A stretch of 64,000 bases of DNA from Sipunculus nudus. Its lineage: Eukaryota > Annelida > Sipuncula > Golfingiida > Sipunculidae. Under the pieces are notes generated by a model. That model saw only the letters and a list, made by a program, of their open reading frames with translations, made no database searches and was not told the origin of the DNA. The DNA lies in contig CM049320.1 in the NCBI GenBank assembly GCA_026874595.1, forward strand, positions 18,984,988 to 19,048,987, in the 5' to 3' direction. A program made the translations under genes and the position numbers. Shown one piece after another: positions 48,656 through 59,872 of this stretch; within the stretch, counting starts at the first letter, position 1, and each line of letters begins with the position of its first letter.

Positions 48656-49290
48656 ATCTGTCTATCAGTCTGCCTGGCTAACTATTAATCTCTCTTTCTT
48701 CCTGTATTTTATGCTATACACGTATCTATCTGTATTGCAGGAATAATCAGATTCGTCTATTCATTCTATTTATCTCATTATGACATGAGGCAGGTTGTAT
48801 TTTTCTTCCTTTTCTTGTGGTGTTCTGAATCTGTAAAATAATTGAAACTAGTATAGACAGCATAACAGTAGTACGTACACGAAAAGAAGTTCCATCATAA
48901 GTTATTTGCTCATGAAAATATTAAACATATGTCTGTCAAATTTCAAAATAAACTCAACTGATACGTGGTTAATGAAACATCTTTGGCTACCTCAGCCCCA
49001 ATGATGCATATTTACTATTAAATAATAAAAGGAAACAAAGCCGAGAAACAATCCAGAATACTTATTCATTCAGCCAATTGTCAAATGAAAAAAAAAATAA
49101 TAATTGGCTTACTTGTGTTACTTTTGTTTATCACTTGCTATCTGGTATATGTGAATCGTGTAAATTTAAGCTTTCTCTAAATGCATATAAACATAAAAAA
49201 AAACTTCTAGAAGCCGTCTATCTTCATACCTGTTAAGGCCATTTTGATTCGACGAAAAAGGAGTTTGTCATCAACGGAAATGCAAGTCTC
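47353..49290. other. Mostly non-coding; (AT)n at 48611-48657
   Basis: One possible minus-strand exon (47513-47457, starting MVINICPPGGGKKNSRQV with a donor) does not match the phase of the exon at 47352, so I do not join it. The remainder shows no domain. Confidence 0.4.
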
Positions 49291-49692
49291 TCATTTGAGT
49301 CCATTTGGAATGTCGTCCATTTTAACGTGATACAAGATGGTTATTAATCGTTGCTTTTTCATGCTCGCATCATGAATCGCAAAGTTTACTTCAAAGTGAA
49401 ACCAATCACTCTTCAGGGATGCCTCAGATGCAATAATTATTGTCATCTTGCTCTTCAGAATACCGCTACATATGTTCTCTTGCACTGGTCTGCCCGGAAT
49501 AAAGTCTCTTTCGGGAAAGAGACACTTAAAGCCGCACGACTCCAGTTCACATACCAATCTTCCCACAAAGACAGTCTCTTCCGTGGTACAACTTATGTAA
49601 GCATGCCGTTCGTCTTCTTCATCTAGATCAGGCACTTTACCATCCCAAGTATCACTTGTTGATTTGAAGCTGGACCTGGTTGGCGTCAGCAT
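49291..49692 (-). CDS. TIR-domain exon (innate-immune signalling)
   Basis: This 133-residue frame is almost entirely a TIR domain. Box 1 is HAYISCTTEE, following a short acidic lead (DLDEEDER). Box 2 is FPERDFIPGRPVQENI with the RDxxPG loop. After it come SKMTIIIASEASLKSDWFHF, EVNFAIHDA and RLITILYHVKMDDIPNGLK, then TGA at 49291. A usual TIR runs about 135-150 residues to a box 3 FW motif; this one stops before box 3. TIR domains bind other TIR domains in Toll/MyD88 pathways, and some cleave NAD. The start may lie at a splice acceptor (GCCAACCAG) shortly after the ATG, so the exon may belong to a larger gene with the exons at 52-54 kb. Confidence 0.85.
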   Translation of the reverse strand: MLTPTRSSFKSTSDTWDGKVPDLDEEDERHAYISCTTEETVFVGRLVCELESCGFKCLFPERDFIPGRPVQENICSGILKSKMTIIIASEASLKSDWFHFEVNFAIHDASMKKQRLITILYHVKMDDIPNGLK

Positions 49693-52156
49693 AAAATTCT
49701 TTATATATTTATGATTTAAAAAAATATATCATATCATTCATATACATTGACATTGATATTTGCGACATATCGCATATTCAAAATAAAAATATTATTTTGT
49801 TATTCTGGCAGATACTTGAATTTGCTTGCAGGATAACCTATTGATGTTGTATATTTACTAGAACATATTCATACTGAAAGCATCATTTTTAGAATATAAG
49901 AACGCCCTTCCAATTACGTAGGGTAATCCTACGACACAAACAAACAAAAAAAATAATAAAATAATCCCGAACACATCATTACAAATTACAGAGGAAAGTA
50001 ATAATAGAAGCCGGCCAGCATAACAATTTGGGACCCGTAAGCTTAGAGAAAGTTATACATAGAATTATATATTTTAATATTTAAGCTATGTGACTTTACA
50101 CGCCTTACACACATAGTGATCTCAAGTATATGCTTACTGCATTTATTGTCTGAAGAAAATGAGAACCGTTCGAGTCATGTAATAGAATACATGATAATAA
50201 CTATTGTTAGCCTGATGAAAAAGCGAAATATTGCTGGCGGTGGCCTAAGGACTATTTATTATCGCTTTTCGTCACATTCACGCACTTTCATGATCGTTTA
50301 ACAAGTTTCTATTGGGCGCGCAAAGGATATATTTTCTGTATTTGTTTAATATCTTAAATAAGCTTGTTCGTTACCTTGCATAGAGAGATAAGCGCATCAC
50401 TTTGTTTGCGTGATGATGACCACGTGATGATGATTGTCCTCTTTTGCCATTCCCAATGCTTTCTGAAATTCCTACAAATACCAAATTTTTAGGAAAAATA
50501 TCCTAACCTGTTATGAATAATTATATATTTTGGAAAAGGTATAAGCATTTCGGATTGCACAGTTTTGGAACGAAGTCCAAGTTACGTCTGATGAGCCTGT
50601 ATGTGTTACCCTTCCCATATATAATACAATGAGCCAGCAGACACATAGAAATATATAATATAATCAATGATAGCCAAAATACAATATATAGAATATACTT
50701 TCAATGCAAGTTTTATGATGATAAGCTTGATTGTTTTCTTCTAATCCCATAAATAAGTAGATGCTGAGTAGTTTACACAAATTGTTTATCGACAGAGCAC
50801 ACCTACAACTCTATTGTCACAAAGCTGTGTGAGAACAAATCCGGAGCGTATGCAAACATATGAATGCGAACCAAGTTATTGTTTTTAAATTATGGAACTT
50901 TAGCCGAGTCCTTCTAAATTATAATGCGAACTGTTGCCAAATCAACTCTTATACCCCCCCCCCCCCCGCAAATTATTTTAGTGTGGACAAAGGAATTTCC
51001 CATTTTCCACCTAAAACGTCCCTGCCTTATCTTTCCCAATCACAGGCGATGAACGGATTCTTTCCAATATCCTTTAGGACATGTGGCGCATGTATACAAG
51101 TAACCATTCAAATCCCCGTACTAGATTGATGAATAGGACCTCTAACCTGAGTTTTCCTGGATTATGGTTGCTAATGACCGAGTTATTTGTAGAGCATACT
51201 TCAATAACTGACCCTCTGAATAAAATACTTTGCATTCTGGCAGGATGCATGACCCCTACAGTTTAGCTTTTTCTGTACAGATCATTGGACATTACAACAC
51301 CTTCCTGTCTGTCCAGCTGAGCTATATAATTTACCTGAACTAGGTTGGTAAGATAGTCAGGAAAATCTTTTTAACCAATTTGTCCCTTTCTCCTCAAAGT
51401 ACGGACGATTGGTAAAACCGCGATAAATCAAAGCTTTGTTGATAGAGAATGCTAGTCTTTTTGATACTTAGGACACGAGTGCGTCTCCATTATTAGGTCT
51501 AGCCAAACCTATGATTTTTAAGATACCTGCGTGACAAGCCTCAGATACATTGCTGGGTGGTTCAAAAGCATACAATTGTGCTTGGAAATCTAGCATATAT
51601 TTATTGGAGGTATCGATCTCCCGCCATGTGTTTCTTGGTTTCCAAGGAGCAGTTATGATTTAGGAAGATTCGCCATGTGTGCCGGAGCCTCTGTTTTTCC
51701 CCGTAGAGAAACTATTATCAGTAAAAGTTTTGATGGGTTTATTCAAAGTAAACGCATATTCATGTTGGCTAGATGATGACTGGTTGTGATATCTGAAAAG
51801 CGCCATCGACGCAGATGTTCATATCTGTGCTGGGCGAAACCATCTTGGCTGCTGCATGTGATGCTAAGCTCTTGCTGGTATGTTGCAAACCGAGGGTTTA
51901 CGCTGTCGGTCTAACATATATAATTGACAGCGCACCTTCGTGTGAATGATGGTAGAATGCTAATATAGGTCTGGTGACGAGACACCATGATTCACTGAGG
52001 CAGTTTTGTGAGATAGAGAGATTTCTCTGATCAGCCCACTGTTGCATCTCGAAACAAACTGGTGTGTCCAAAATTCTGTTCTTTGGTCTTCTGGCAAGTC
52101 TGATTTAAGTAATTGCTCGTATCAAACAAAGCCGAACGAGCCCACTCCAAGCTTAC
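49693..52156 (-). other. Intron-like stretch with weak exon candidates
   Basis: Two minus-strand intervals look exon-like. About 50475-50379 is open between an acceptor (TATTTGTAG) and a donor (CAAG|GTAACG) and reads NFRKHWEWQKRTIIITWSSS. About 51645-51520 reads WREIDTSNKYMLDFQAQLYA and ends at CAG|GTATCT. Their phases do not join cleanly to neighbours, so neither is called as a gene part. A poly-C run is at about 50953-50967. Confidence 0.3.
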
Positions 52157-53119
52157 CACTCCATATTTTCTTCGTGTCCAAATAACTTTCTTTTTGGGAA
52201 TTTCCGGCTGCACTCGGACCCAAGAGGGGTCTTTGAACACAAATGACTACAACTTATCATGGTCATAGACTGTGCCCTAAATGTCCAGTCATTTATGGCT
52301 TAGTCACTTTCTTTACCCGATGCAGGTAACTAATATCAGCAATGGAACACCCTTGGTTCGGAGCTTATACCTTGCATGACAGTTATATTAGCTTCTGAAT
52401 GCTCTGAGAAGAAGCAAAAAAGGAACGAATTCTTATTGCAAATACAGTTACCGGTTTGGAAACATCGGGATACGCATCCATAAGTAAGTGCACTGTATGA
52501 AGAAGACCTGCTCTGCTGGCCTCCGTCAGGGGAAGGCATCCTTCCTAAAAATAAAGAACTATCCAACATTAAATTTGGAAAATAATTCTGTATAAATAAC
52601 ACCTACTTTTCTCACAATTGTTTATCTTTGAAATATAGATATACACAAATAAGTTGTGAATAACATAATGCCCCAACTGGAAGTCTCTGATGTCTTAATA
52701 TCCGGTATAGCATTTTACCAATTCAATATATGGATATTAGGTTTAGCCAACTCATAAGGTATAACGATAAAACTGACAGGTAACGACGAAAAAATGCAGA
52801 AAGAAGTAACCCAATCTTTCATCGTGCTGCTACAGTAGTTCTAATAAACATTTTTTTTATTATGTATTTAGCTTCCATCGCAGTTTCGTACTTATATTAA
52901 CCCTGTATATTTTAAAATGGCGCCAGAACACAACAGTTGTACATTACGAATATATCATTCGTGCTAATACATGTTTATAAATGGACTGGCTTCATGTTAA
53001 TAAGTTAATAAATAAACAATAAACAAACCTTGTCAGGCCTGTTTGCTCGAAAACCATGGTAAATCAAATACTCCAAAGCATCATTGGCGCCGACAGAAGC
53101 TGCACGGAAGCATATGTCT
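52157..53119 (-). CDS. Ankyrin-like repeat exons of a minus-strand gene
   Basis: Exon 53119-53029 (start uncertain, next to an (AT)n tract) reads FRAASVGANDALEYLIYHGF and ends at AAG|GTTTGT in phase 0. Exon 52544-52452 is exactly 31 codons, phase 0 to 0, acceptor TTTTTAG, donor CCG|GTAACT, and reads LPLTEASRAGLLHTVHLLMD followed by AYPDVSKP. Both show the ankyrin pattern (A-S-x-G-x-x-x-x-V-x-x-L-L), with one repeat per exon. Exon 52246-52157 is 30 codons, phase 0 to 0, donor GTG|GTAAGC, and reads FKDPSWVRVQPEIPKKKVIW; it is not an ankyrin repeat. Ankyrin repeats bind partner proteins. They may belong with the death-fold exons upstream and the TIR exon downstream. Confidence 0.5.
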
Positions 53120-53127
53120 CTCACATC

Positions 53128-53133
<6 letters not shown>

Positions 53134-53200
<67 letters not shown>
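53134..53200. repeat. (AT)n microsatellite
   Basis: About 67 bp of AT repeat with one AC interruption, directly upstream (minus strand) of the first ankyrin-like exon. It displaces a normal pyrimidine tract there. Confidence 0.9.
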
Positions 53201-53201
<1 letters not shown>

Positions 53202-53484
53202 TACGTATGATTACCTATGAAGCCTGTTGTGAAGACGTTTATATTTTATATATACATAAGCTTTCGAAAGTCTCAAGCTTTTCCAACGCATGTGCAGAAA
53301 TTGACTATAGACTAAAACGACTGTATTCATATTATGAAAATATTGATATTTTTTAACTATTTTGAGTGGTTAAATGTCCATCGGAATGCACCAAAAAACA
53401 TTTTTTATACCATGCATAGAGTATTAGTAATATTAATTAATATTGTATTTTTTAGAATGGGAAATGAAAAGTTAAGAATCTTAC

Positions 53485-54416
53485 CTTTTCAGTTGAATCC
53501 ATGAAAGCTTTGATTTTTTCCCCTAAACATATAAAACATAAAATGTGCAGAATGTAGAATATATTAACGATGAGCGTATATTCACACATAAACGTTAATA
53601 AAAGGAAACATGTTTTTTATTTCCCTTGAAAGAAATGCATCGACACATTTGATAAATTCACCTCTTATTTTATACCGCAAACTTGGGGGCTGGTTTCTTA
53701 CTTTGAATCGTTTCTCTTTTGGGTAAAAGGAAGCGGACTTTCAATCTTACTTTGAATCATATGTCTTGCAGCGAGAGGAGACGAAAGTTCAATCTCAAGA
53801 CCCATATCATGTATGTCTTCTCCCATGAAATGGCTTCTCCATAGCAACAACAACAATCCAAGCATGGCTTCTCCTATGTTTCCGCAAGCGACACTCTGAC
53901 ACTCTCTCGTGATTGCGGTGTTTTATCTGTACAAAATTGAATGAAAAAAATAGTGAATAATTGATGAGGTTGTAAAGATGTAGAGAAAATATATAAATTG
54001 ACATAGGACAGGCACAAAGAGATAACGATATATTAATATTTTGAGGACCAAATATAATAAATATGTATACGTAAAAGTAATGAATATTCACCTTTTTAGA
54101 TTCCAACTGCTGTAAACCTAAAACCTCTTGTTTCCTCAGGGCGTCCAAGAGTAACGAGTCTGTTAGGTCCAGTGACTGCAGCAGTGCCATTCTGCAAACT
54201 TCAAGGACCTGTACATGATCCTGAGTCCGCATGAAGCCAGAAGCCATAATTAAGTACCTGTCGATACATAAAGTATTTTAAATATTTAAAGGATAAAACA
54301 TTACTTTTGTACCTGTTTTTTTTTTTTTTTGCTCTCTCCTTTAACCCTTTCTCTAAAATGGAAGCGCATGTTTTGATGTAACGCAACTCATCACGGAGCA
54401 TGTGCTCCAGATACAT
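53485..54416 (-). CDS. CARD-like death-fold exons, frame broken once
   Basis: Exon 54416-54313 starts with ATG (MYLEHMLRDELRYIKTCASI) and ends N-AG|GTACAA. Exon 54257-54092 continues in matching phase (AG+G) with LEVCRMALLQSLDLTDSLLL and DALRKQEVLGLQQLESKK|GTGAAT. Exon 53926-53751 starts IKHRNHERVSEC in phase, then reaches TGA at 53807. One frame over, GNIGEAMLGLLLLLWRSHFM and GEDIHDMGLEIELSSPLAAR stay open to a GTAAGA donor, which joins exon 53522-53485 (EKIKAFMDSTEK) in phase. The helix pattern and the R-x-x-x-V spacing resemble CARD domains of caspase and receptor adaptors. Assignment is by pattern only. The frame break near 53890 is either a mutation or a base-calling error. Confidence 0.5.
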
Positions 54417-54791
54417 ATGTCATTACATTATAAATTGAAAGTAGATCAGTCGCTCCGTTTTAAACGGGTAAGTGATTGGAAAGGAAATTACATTCCCTTG
54501 GTCCAGTTCATGAGGATCATTTTTTTTTGTTCTAGGAACCCTCGCATAATATCATGGACTTGCAAGATGATATGGAAGAGGCCTAAAAGTTTTAGTCATT
54601 GTATTAGTTAAAAAAAACCACCATCAAAACACGCTTGATTTTTGTGGTTGGGATTGAAAGTTATTATTATTGGGTTTGGAACATACACAGCGTGTTGTGT
54701 TCCGATCCCAACGTTATTATGTGTCTTAAATGTGTAATCATATTAAACTGTCATATACTAATAAAATGCCACATTGAAAGTCCGCACTGTC

Positions 54792-54792
<1 letters not shown>

Positions 54793-54843
<51 letters not shown>

Positions 54844-54853
54844 ATATATATAT
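54793..54853. repeat. (AT)n microsatellite
   Basis: About 60 bp of AT repeat with one extra T. A second tract follows at 54881-54917. Confidence 0.95.
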
Positions 54854-54876
54854 CCCTGAAATAGTAACTGACGTCA

Positions 54877-54880
<4 letters not shown>

Positions 54881-54917
<37 letters not shown>
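54881..54917. repeat. (AT)n microsatellite
   Basis: 37 bp of AT repeat, 27 bp after the previous tract. Confidence 0.95.
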
Positions 54918-54920
<3 letters not shown>

Positions 54921-55012
54921 TCTTGGCGTGTTACAAATGTTTATACAAATTGCATGTCATTTTAGTTTATACTGAACTGACTTATAATATAGCTCATAAT
55001 CGTAATTGGTCC

Positions 55013-55085
55013 GTAACTAGCTCCTATGGTCATGGAGTAGAGCACATAACTCAAAGCCAGTTGGTTGTGAGTCCAAACTGCAGCC
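55013..55085 (+). repeat. tRNA-derived SINE head candidate
   Basis: The sequence AGCTCCTATGGTCATGGAGT followed by AGAGCAC resembles a tRNA A box (TAGCTC..TGGTAGAGC). About 30 bp later, GGTTGTGAGTCCAAAC resembles a B box. Spacing fits an internal RNA polymerase III promoter. No clear tRNA cloverleaf is present, so a SINE or degraded tRNA-like repeat is more likely than a tRNA gene. Confidence 0.4.
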
Positions 55086-55399
55086 TAAGATGGGTGAGAA
55101 TTTTCATGGTCGGTCTCTGTTCCGTATGAAAGGTCTGACGTCTTAATCGGTTAGCTAAGCCACATGGCAGGGCATCACTCACAAGCGAGTTTGAGATTTG
55201 GGGTTCTTCGGTGTTATGAGCCAACCCCTGGGTATAGAATAAGAGTATAGGAAACAAGAGGCACTCCGCTCTCACGTAGTGCATATATTTAGATTAAGAA
55301 AGAGAAAGACAATAATAAGGAAGGCGGTTTTCTCCAACAAAAATAAAGCAAAACAGTTTAAACTCTGAACAGTGTATTAAACTGGTGTTCAGTTTTGAC

Positions 55400-56260
55400 G
55401 TGCATTTGGACAACATCTCCCCGTTGGAGGAGTCCCTCATTTCCAAGAAACAACAAGTGGGCAGTTGAAGATCTAAATGAGATAGTGTTTAATGTCAAAA
55501 CTTACTCCTTTCTGGTCGCCAAGGGAAACGTTTGCCTTTACCAAATGACGGACCGAGTTGCCTCTGGTTTCACATGGAAAAGTAGAATTTATGTGTTTTT
55601 GATGGCGCACTCAACGTGTCAGTACTCAGGCACACACTAAATCACAAGTCGGTATATTAAAAGAATATAAAAGGTAGAGAGTTCAAAATCACCCACCAGA
55701 TCAGGTTATCTGCCTGTTATGCTACACTAGATACACTAGTGCATGCACTTAATACAAACTTAGTACAAGCACAGAGTCTCTATCAGTCTTTAGATCCCCT
55801 ACACTAATGATCATGGACCCCAGCTGGCGCACCTCATCGCAACTTCCCCGAACACCCGCTGGCAGGACCTCACTAGACAGCACCTCCCTGAACAGATCCT
55901 AACTCGGCAGCACCTCAATAGGGGCTCGCTTGACAGCACCTAGCTGGCTGTACCTCGCTGTACAGCATCTCACTGGCAGCACCTCGCAGGACCCTACATC
56001 GCTTCACAGCACTTCACTGGACAGCACCTAACACGTAGTTCCTCGCTGGACAGCACCACACTAGGTTGCACCTGTCTTGAAACTGGGCGACAGCACGTCT
56101 TGCAGGACTTCTTTGAGCACTGGGGGCAGCACTTCTCGCAGCACCTCTCTGGACACTGGGTGCCCAGCACGTCCGCAATTTGCAGGCTCCGTAGACTGTA
56201 CGTTTCAATTACCCTATGAATGTCCTTAAGTACCCTTCTAACCTGAAGGATAATTTATAT
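55400..56260 (-). repeat. Degenerate LTR-like copy (3' side of the minus-strand Gypsy remnant)
   Basis: Shares an ordered series of matches with 58560-59240: CATGGCGCACT-type, CAGTACTCAGGCACAC, AAATCACAAGTC, TTCAAAATCACC, TAGATCCCCT, and the same minisatellite. The two copies flank pol fragments that all read on the minus strand, as two LTRs would. Exact ends are unclear. The left border could be anywhere between 55380 and 55520. Confidence 0.55.
55820..56180. repeat. Degenerate CAGCACCTC minisatellite
   Basis: Many variants of a 13-16-bp unit around GGACAGCACCTCGCT are packed into about 360 bp. A homologous array lies at 58870-59180. The unit is richer in G+C than the surroundings. Confidence 0.8.
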
Positions 56261-56639
56261 TTATAAGAAAATTACGAAGAATCGCCTGCTTTTCCTACTA
56301 GGGCCCATCTACATTCATGAGAACGTTGAATACAAATTAAGCTGGGAAAAAATACAAGGAACAACACAGTGGGCACCACGACAGTGGCATAATTGGACTG
56401 AGGTGGTGAACCTTTCACTGAATGTCGTCATTGTTTAAGAAAACAATACTCTGACTGGCGCATCAATTCTCGCTCAACAAATACAAATGTACAGCTAATC
56501 CATTAAAGTTAACCCAAGAATTTAAAATAAAACAAAATGACACGATCCATTTTGTGATTCTTATCTTTAAACCTTGAGGAGCATTCAGCTCAAAATCAAT
56601 TAGCCATACTCGCTTACTGCTCTACTCGAAATGTCAGGG

Positions 56640-56990
56640 CCATAATCTAACAGGTTGTATGTCAAACTGGTACTCTTGCAGTATCAGCGCCCATCTCAAA
56701 ACTCGTCCCTTGCTGAAATTTGACGTTGTAATGCAACTTATGGGTTTGTGATCCCTCTGGACCGTGAATTTCTTATCAATTCTTGAACGACTGACAAACA
56801 TTCAAGCTCGACCTGAGATGTTTTTATCTCTGGGCAACAGTTTCCTACTCACATACGGCACTCCACTGGATAATCTCGCGTCGTACAGAACTGTGTATAG
56901 AGGCTTTGGCTTCGCCATCGTTAGCTTAAGCCCAGTGATCTCCATCCTCCGACGGCTCACCAGAGGAATTATCCTCATCACGTGTTGATT
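56640..56990 (-). pseudogene. RNase H remnant
   Basis: Minus-strand reading gives PYVSRKLLPRDKN and then, in another frame, FTVQRDHKPISCITTSNFSK and GRVLRWALILQEYQFDI. These are the second half of a Gypsy RNase H, including the last catalytic D of the DHKP motif. The stretch carrying the catalytic E is lost. Confidence 0.75.
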
Positions 56991-57029
56991 CATTCACCGC
57001 TGCGGGATTTGTTGCGTCTCTAGCTTAGT

Positions 57030-57180
57030 TTGTTACTGCTTGGGCCTATCAATACGGAAGGTTTTTACCTTCCCGTTGACCTTAACTCTGTAGTCAAGGT
57101 CACTGACCTTTCCGACGACCTGATATTGCTTTCCCCTTTCATTGCATTAATATGATGTTGCGGTCAGTTGGCAACATCAA
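57030..57180 (-). pseudogene. Integrase C-terminal (GPY-module) remnant
   Basis: Minus-strand reading gives LPTDRNIILMQ and, one frame over, QYQVVGKVSDLDYRVKVNGK with VKTFRI. This is the tail normally found after the integrase core. It closely resembles the tail at 40.8 kb. Confidence 0.65.
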
Positions 57181-57719
57181 CAAAACTTGATTGCCGACTT
57201 AAATATCGCGCCAGCGCGTGCCTCTGTCATAGGGACGCTTATCTTGGTTACCCTTTGGTATCGTCCGCTGACAAAAGTCATACGTCTTACAAAATTGCGC
57301 GACGTCCCAATATATTTCCTTTCAGAAAAACTGACTACGTATTCTCTGATATGTACGTTCTTAACCTTCATGACCTCCTATCATAGTCTCATGGCCTAAG
57401 GTTATCACGTGATCGCGGAGAGCAGTTTCTTCAACAAACTGCGTACCAGACTTGCCTATATCTTTCGTAACGATATTCCTTTATCATTTACGTGAAACCG
57501 GGTACGATCCGCATTTGCGTCTGTTGCCTCTTTCCATTAAGCAGCCAACGATTTGTCGTCTTTCTGCGACTGGGCAAATTCCGACGGACTAATCACCATT
57601 ATTTGTTTCAGCACGGATTGCTCATGCGTCCCATGCGCTCGCATCCGTTTCATTGCCTGAGTTTCTACTGCCGAAGTAACTTTGGAAGTTGGCTGAATCA
57701 AGTGCGCCTTTCCTATCTC

Positions 57720-58105
57720 GGTTTTAGTGCTTTAGTCATGCCCCCTCAGGTTTGCACTATCGCCCTTGACATTCCCGATGATCAAATCGTACAAGGGATT
57801 CTCTATAATGGCAGCTTCTGTTTCCCCGACGTAAACCGGACAGATCAACCCCGACTTATAACTGCTATCCGGTACTCTTCACACAAATCGTTCAACATCA
57901 CGCAGCTAACCTGTTTACCGGTTTACTGTTGGGTCGGAACTAAACTATTTCTTACTGCGACACAGGTACATCCGATGTCTCGCAACAAAGTAACATTTCG
58001 ACACCCATTTACACTGCCCCGACACGTCGGCAATGCAGGCTCTTTACCAGTCTGAGCTAGACCTCCCATCAACTGATCCGTAAGGTTCACTGGGTTATAA
58101 AACAA
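57720..58105 (-). pseudogene. Protease remnant with D-T-G changed to D-I-G
   Basis: NVTLLRDIGCTCVAVRNSLV (57990-57930 region) matches the active-site segment of Gypsy protease, but the catalytic triplet reads D-I-G. Further on, VYVGETEAAIIENPLYDLI and IGNVKG match the C-terminal part, in shifted frames. It is similar to the protease at 41.7 kb. Confidence 0.7.
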
Positions 58106-58107
58106 TG

Positions 58108-58127
58108 GAGGGGGGGGGGGGGGGGGG
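58108..58127. repeat. Poly-G run
   Basis: About 18 consecutive G, directly beside the protease remnant. Confidence 0.85.
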
Positions 58128-58559
58128 TTAAACCTCAGTGGGCGGAATCACCTGGCACTGAAAATGTAGTGGTAAGGTCACCTGAGTACTGTTACTAACA
58201 CTACGAATGAGAGGCAGAGGACTTTCACAGCTCTCTTGTTACAAGTAAAAAACAAACACTCTTAATTAATCAAAGTAGCCTTTAAAATCTAACGCAGGCT
58301 TAACCAACGTGTACACGTGTACAGGTTGAACACCACTGTGTTCTACACCATAACGCTAGCTAAACTTACGGTCATAGCTTACAAACGCTGTGATTCTAAG
58401 TCAAAAACCCTAACGCTAGCTACACTAACGGATAAAAATCATGGATATTTGTTTGAGTATAAACACGTGAGTAAGCGCCAAGTTCCCCTCAAAAACTCCT
58501 AATTTGTACCTTAAACCTCTCGTTAAACCTCCCAGGTCTGGCCACCACTGAATTTCAGC

Positions 58560-59240
58560 CGATGAAATTTACCTTTTCTGGTGCCAACGGGAAAAGGCTG
58601 CCCTTACGTAGTGACGGACAATGTGGAAAAGAAGAGATTGTGTGGCTTTCATGGCGCACTAAATTCATCAGTACTCAGGCACACAACAAATCACAAGTCA
58701 GCGGTTAAACAGCAAGAAAATGTTCGAACAACATAAAATATGAAGGCTTCAAAATCACCTACCAGGGCGGGTTCCAAGCCTGCTACGCCTTACTAGATTC
58801 ACTGGCGCTTGCAAATAAAAAAACATTAGTAAAGCAAAGAGTCTCCAACTGTATCTAGATCCCCTGGACTAGTCATCCGGGACCAAAGCTGGCATCACCT
58901 CACTGCACCTCACTGGCATTCTCTGGCAGCACCTCACTGGAACAGCACCTCAATAGACACACGCTTGGAGCACCTCGCTTGACAGCACCTCGCTCGACAG
59001 CACCTAACTGGGTAGCACGTCACTTGTAGAACCTCGCTGGACAACATCTATCTGGACAGCTACTCGCTCAGCAGTTACTCGCTGGACAGCACCTCATTTC
59101 CAGCACCTCGCTTGACACTAGGCAGCAGCACGTTTCGCAGCAACTGGAGTTTGGGTGGCAGTACGTCTATCCTCTGCAGTCTCCGTGGACAGCCCATTTC
59201 TATAATCCTATGCACGTCCTTAAATACTCTTCTACCCTAT
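58560..59240 (-). repeat. Degenerate LTR-like copy (5' side of the minus-strand Gypsy remnant)
   Basis: Counterpart of 55400-56260, with the same ordered matches and the same minisatellite. Divergence is high, with many indels, so the element is old. Confidence 0.55.
58870..59180. repeat. Degenerate CAGCACCTC minisatellite, second array
   Basis: Same unit as the array at 55820-56180. It includes runs such as TTGACAGCACCTCGCTCGAC. Confidence 0.8.
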
Positions 59241-59486
59241 TTATATTCTAAAATAAATGTAACGGCTCAGAAAATGCCACTTTCATAAAATATAATATCA
59301 GGTCATGAATCGCCTTGCTGACTTGCAGTTATGAATTGCCTTGGTTGCTTTGGTTGCATTGTCTCATACCGATTTCTAGCCTTGAACCGGTTTTCTATTG
59401 TTTTGTATTGTTTTCATTCGGACAAACACACCGACCGACCCGCACCCTGCCAAGGCTCAGTCTCACGAAACCGAGATCTGATCAGT

Positions 59487-59505
59487 GTTAATTTTGTGCT
59501 TGGCA
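59487..59505 (+). repeat. 19-bp direct repeat, first copy
   Basis: GTTAATTTTGTGCTTGGCA occurs here and again at 59825-59843. It might mark the edges of a small insertion or an internal LTR duplication. Confidence 0.6.
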
Positions 59506-59869
59506 CGTAAGGACTGTTTTTACTGAACTCTTAAACCCTAACATTTAACCTATTTGGTACTATCAGTTTTCAGTATCAATATATCGTGTAAAGCGTTTAT
59601 ATTCAATATTCCATTTGTAACGCTACTGGGTAATTTATATTTGTTGTACACGCATGAGTATTTGTATTTATTGCATGTAATACTCAAAGGTATCTTCATG
59701 TGTTTTCTCATGTGTACGTTACCGAATAATATGTCCACTACTTCAGTATAATTAATTGTAATGTGCACGTTAAATGAATTATATATACCATAAATCATGT
59801 TTATCATATGATAAGTATCAGATTGTTAATTTTGTGCTTGGCAGGGACTCCGGATTGGAGCATTCCAGG

Positions 59870-59872
<3 letters not shown>

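Larger units (their letters stand above)
56640..58105 (-). mobile_element. Internal region of a decayed Ty3/Gypsy element, PR-IN-RH order
   Basis: Minus-strand reading from 58105 downwards gives protease, then the integrase C-terminal tail, then RNase H, with little sequence between the last two. This is the Gmr1-type order with RT and most of integrase deleted. Gag was not found between 58105 and the flanking LTR-like copy. All parts carry stops and frameshifts. Confidence 0.65.

Noticed and set aside
50379-50475. The reading EFQKALGMAKEDNHHHVVII, which looks TIR-like
   Set aside because: That frame hits a stop inside the exon-like interval; another frame is open throughout and shows no TIR motif.
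57492-58055. A 187-codon + strand frame
   Set aside because: Opposite strand of the protease remnant; the minus strand carries the recognisable RDIGC and VYVGETEA segments.
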